Shown here one piece after another: positions 36,706-38,604 of a stretch of DNA of 38,604 nt. The translations under genes and the position numbers were made by a program. Below the pieces are notes generated by a model. The model had not been told where the DNA came from and searched no databases. It worked only from the letters and a program-made list of their open reading frames with translations. Source of the DNA: Okeania sp. KiyG1 (lineage in GTDB: Bacteria; Cyanobacteriota; Cyanobacteriia; Cyanobacteriales; Microcoleaceae); the NCBI RefSeq assembly GCF_014132355.1, contig NZ_BLZO01000037.1, positions 1 through 38,604 on the forward strand, written 5' to 3'. Every line of letters starts with the position of its first letter. The first letter of the stretch is position 1.

Positions 36706-37145
36706 TAAAAAGCGTCGGGAGGAAGTACGCAGCGCCCGTTTTAACGGCTGGTTGAATAACGACACGCGGGTAATAAAGCGGAGTAAAAGTCTGGTATAAT
36801 AGAGGAATAAGGAACAAGGTTTGTCGCCATGACATGACCGCGCTTTGCGGTGAAATTCCGGTGGACAGGAGACGGGGAATTAACTTCCTACGACGGCTGT
36901 TAGCTCCGCATTCGGCACCGAAAAGCAAGTAGGCAGCTAGAGCAGCGAGAAGATTGCTCCAACCAGTGCGAGTAAAACCACTCGTGAAAGCTAATAAAAA
37001 AAAGTAAACTCACAGCTAGATTTCTGTCTATGCCGAGGAGTTCAGGAGTCTGTTGACAGGCTTTAAGCAAATGTGGATTTATCCCAAATGGGGGTGGACT
37101 AACCACAGAATCCAGGGTGTTTCAACCCCTGGAGATGTCAAAGCC
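36706..37145 (+). other. About 440-bp structured insertion inside tnpB copy 3
   Basis: Splits tnpB between LRHLQT and AFTNF. The insert is GC-richer than its surroundings, has no long frame on the + strand, and carries several hairpins (CCGCGCTTTGCGG near 36838-36850; CCAGGGTGTTTCAACCCCTGG at 37112-37132). Its right border CCCCTGGAGATGTCAA resembles IS200/IS605 right ends. It may be a non-autonomous omega-RNA-type element or a piece of a group II intron; neither could be confirmed. Confidence 0.55.
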
Positions 37146-37722
37146 TTCACTAACTTTTTAGTGGACGGACTAAATATCCCAACTTTAAGAAAAAACGTAT
37201 GGGGTGGTAGTGCTGAATTTACGAAGTCGGCATTTAAGTGGAAAGATGGTCAAGTCTATTTAGCGATCGGGCTCTGAACCGTTACCTATTAGATGGAGTA
37301 GACAACTACCGCAAGACTGTGTGCCAACAACAATAACAGTGAAACTTGACCCCAGTAGTAGATGGTCTATATCTTTGAGAGTCAATGATACCAGAGATTT
37401 AAAACTTAAGCCAGTCCAGAAACAAATAGGTATTGACGCGCGGAATTACCAGTTTAGTTACTACCAGTAATGGAGAAAAAATTGCTAACCCAAAGAATAT
37501 AAACAAATTACACAAAAAGCTGAGATTAACTCAAAAGTCTCTATCGAGAAAAACCAAGGGATCTAATAACTATCAAAAGGCTAGGCTAAAGGTAGCTAGG
37601 ACACACGCCAAGATTAAAGATTCAAGATTTGACTATACTCACAAACTGACAACCCAACTAATTAGAGAAAACCAAACGATAGTAGTTGAGGATTTGGCAG
37701 TTAAGAACATGGTCAAAAAGCG

Positions 37723-37770
37723 GTGCGACCCCGCGACGACGCCAGCTCGCTTGCGGAACGCGCACCAAGA
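37723..37770. repeat. GC-rich palindromic insert in tnpB copy 3
   Basis: Shares CGACCCCGCGACGACG and GCTCGCTTGCGGAA with the insert in tnpB copy 2 (30010-30085, opposite orientation in the window, same orientation relative to tnpB). It sits between VKKR and HKLARAISDA and shifts the frame here. A further insert of the same general type is at about 37893-37936 (GAGGAGCTTTCC, GGAATGCTTCGCAAACGC). Confidence 0.7.
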
Positions 37771-38604
37771 GACCACAAATTAGCAAGAGCTATATCAGAT
37801 GCCAACTGGGGAGAATTACTTAGACAATTAGAATACAAAGCAGAATGGTATGGACGGGAATTAATCAAGATTGATAGATATTTTCCTAGTGCCTCTTTCA
37901 GAGGAGCTTTCCTATCGGAATGCTTCGCAAACGCTAACAAAACGTTGTTCTAATTGTGGTTATGTAGTGGAAAAATTACCTCTAAATATTAGAGAGTGGG
38001 ATTGTCCTGAATGTGGTAGTCACCATGACCGGGACATCAATGCAAGTATAAATATTTTGCGGATGGGAACCCGCGTCGGCGTTAGCTTTAGCTCCTCCGG
38101 AGGAGGCTAGACGCAAGGGAACGCCCACCAAGAAGGCTGCGGGAGGAGCAGTGTCAGTCTGTGGAGCGCGCTTTTAGACCCGAGGAGAGTAAATCACCGT
38201 TTGCGGAGCATTCCGTAGGAAAGGCGGGTGCATTGAAACAGAAAGTCTCTAACAGTGATGCTAGGGAATCCCCTGCTGTCACGCAAGTGCAGCGTCGGGA
38301 GGATGTCAATCAGAGAACTATAAATTTCTGCTAAAGAACCATATTCATTCAACAACTTAACTGCTGTCTTTTTCCCAATACCCCTAACACCAGAAATATT
38401 ATCAGAAGCATCTCCACAAAGAGCTTTATAATCAACAACTTGATTCGGTAAAATACCCAATTTTTCCTTAACTTCTTCAGGACCAAACTCTTTAGGAGTG
38501 CTACCTTTACCTGCTGCTAAATGTAAAACACTAATACCTTTTTCCACATCTATTAATTGAAATAAATCTTGGTCGCCCGAAAGAATTTTGACCCGAAAAC
38601 CAGC

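Larger units (their letters stand above)
36445..38110 (+). pseudogene. tnpB: tnpB copy 3, broken into at least four frames
   Basis: A different tnpB subfamily from copies 1 and 2. Pieces in order: MVEKAYKFRFYPTPEQESLLRRT... to GLRHLQT (36445-36708). After a 440-bp insertion, AFTNF...NIPTLRKNVWGGSAEFTKSAFKWKDGQVYLAI (37143-37275). Then ITSLVTTSNGEKIANPKNINKLHKKLRLTQKSLSRK (37440 on), with ENQTIVVEDLAVKNMVKK holding the RuvC Glu (VVEDL). A repeat insertion at about 37723-37770 changes frame. LARAISDANWGELLRQLEYKAEWYGRE follows, then another repeat at about 37893-37936, then RCSNCGYV...CPECGSHHDRDINASINI. The first catalytic Asp region reads QIGIDARN with a frame break. No function is possible. 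Confidence 0.88.
36303..38311 (+). mobile_element. IS200/IS605-type element with decayed tnpB (copy 3)
   Basis: The boundaries are read from the interrupted polA copy. The left end begins TATCTTAACGTTGG and includes GC-rich hairpins (CTCCCGTAGGGGAG, GCATTCCGGAGGAAAA). The right end is GCGTCGGGAGGATGTCAATC, matching the inverted scar at 11738-11765. Inside are tnpB pieces, a nested insertion and small palindromic repeats. Around 2 kb, somewhat larger than usual because of insertions. Confidence 0.85.
36040..38604 (-). pseudogene. Partial second copy of the polA exonuclease region, split by an IS element
   Basis: 38604-38312 aligns base for base with polA 35491-35199 (KGISVLHLAAGKGSTP, EFGPEEVKEKLGILP, DYKALCGDASDNISGV). 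36302-36040 aligns with polA 35193-34931 (MARIEVNVPIDIE, EDLQLKKISRSEIEP, FLNQIHHLEQQF). Both have scattered substitutions. The two blocks meet at polA codons for SLPQIKG; a 2-kb tnpB element sits between them and 5 bp (GAGGT of polA) are missing. The copy ends in GIKSLSEESES and a stop right at the border of homology. It continues past the right edge. It was probably an exonuclease-only polA paralogue or a tandem duplication, later broken. Confidence 0.9.

Noticed and set aside
36706-37145. Group II intron
   Set aside because: No GTGYG 5' end, no recognisable domain V hairpin and no reverse transcriptase; kept as an unidentified insertion instead.

Overview
The window looks like a low-GC filamentous cyanobacterium, plausibly of the Trichodesmium/Okeania/Oscillatoriales type. 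Scattered GCGATCGC (HIP1-like) sites, Uma2-family nucleases, FHA and PRC-barrel proteins, a proofreading-competent PolA, IS200/IS605 tnpB elements and abundant heptamer repeats all point that way. This is inferred from content; no database search was possible. No rRNA, tRNA or CRISPR array was seen.

Layout. 1-800: the start of a probable NACHT-type NTPase running off the left edge, preceded by a small cyanobacterial protein (minus strand). 800-2900: a repeat-rich stretch holding a toxin-antitoxin pair broken by a palindromic element, then a Uma2 nuclease. 2900-4080: an LptF/LptG permease. 4280-6970: two frame-damaged genes, a small membrane-anchored protein and a large GT-C-like membrane protein. 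6920-8720: a tandem array of about 19 units built from the 3' end of that membrane gene. 8860-9430: two MITE copies. 9430-16450: an Asn-rich anchored protein, pgl, a zinc-ribbon/FHA protein, a PRC-barrel protein, a tnpB element and a second FHA protein. 16670-20460: a MITE, a frame-damaged C5 cytosine methyltransferase, and a graveyard of Uma2, PIN and small antitoxin-like genes. 20700-29500: clpB, a ClpB-N-domain/double histidine-kinase-like fusion, a relic of another such fusion, a 125-bp tandem array, and an intact HAMP histidine kinase. 29530-30880: a second tnpB element. 31200-35880: an exported protein and polA. 36040-38604: a partial polA copy split by a third, heavily decayed tnpB element that carries its own insertion.

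The most striking locus is 20.7-29.5 kb. The ClpB substrate-recruiting N-domain, with its upstream region, has been copied and joined to kinase-like modules resembling the kinase next door. Both modules have lost the phosphoacceptor histidine. The joined unit, including the ClpB linker, was then duplicated inside the protein. A collapsed third copy lies just upstream. This could be a pseudokinase adaptor around ClpB, or an evolutionary by-product kept open by chance.

The rest of the window shows intense repeat activity: a MITE with perfect 8-bp target duplications (one inside a PIN gene), a second MITE family in four copies, small palindromic repeats sitting inside tnpB reading frames, and arrays whose length variants differ by exactly 7 bp. 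Single-base indels are frequent in accessory genes, mostly in homopolymers, and absent from about 13 kb of large intact genes, which suggests real decay rather than only sequencing error.
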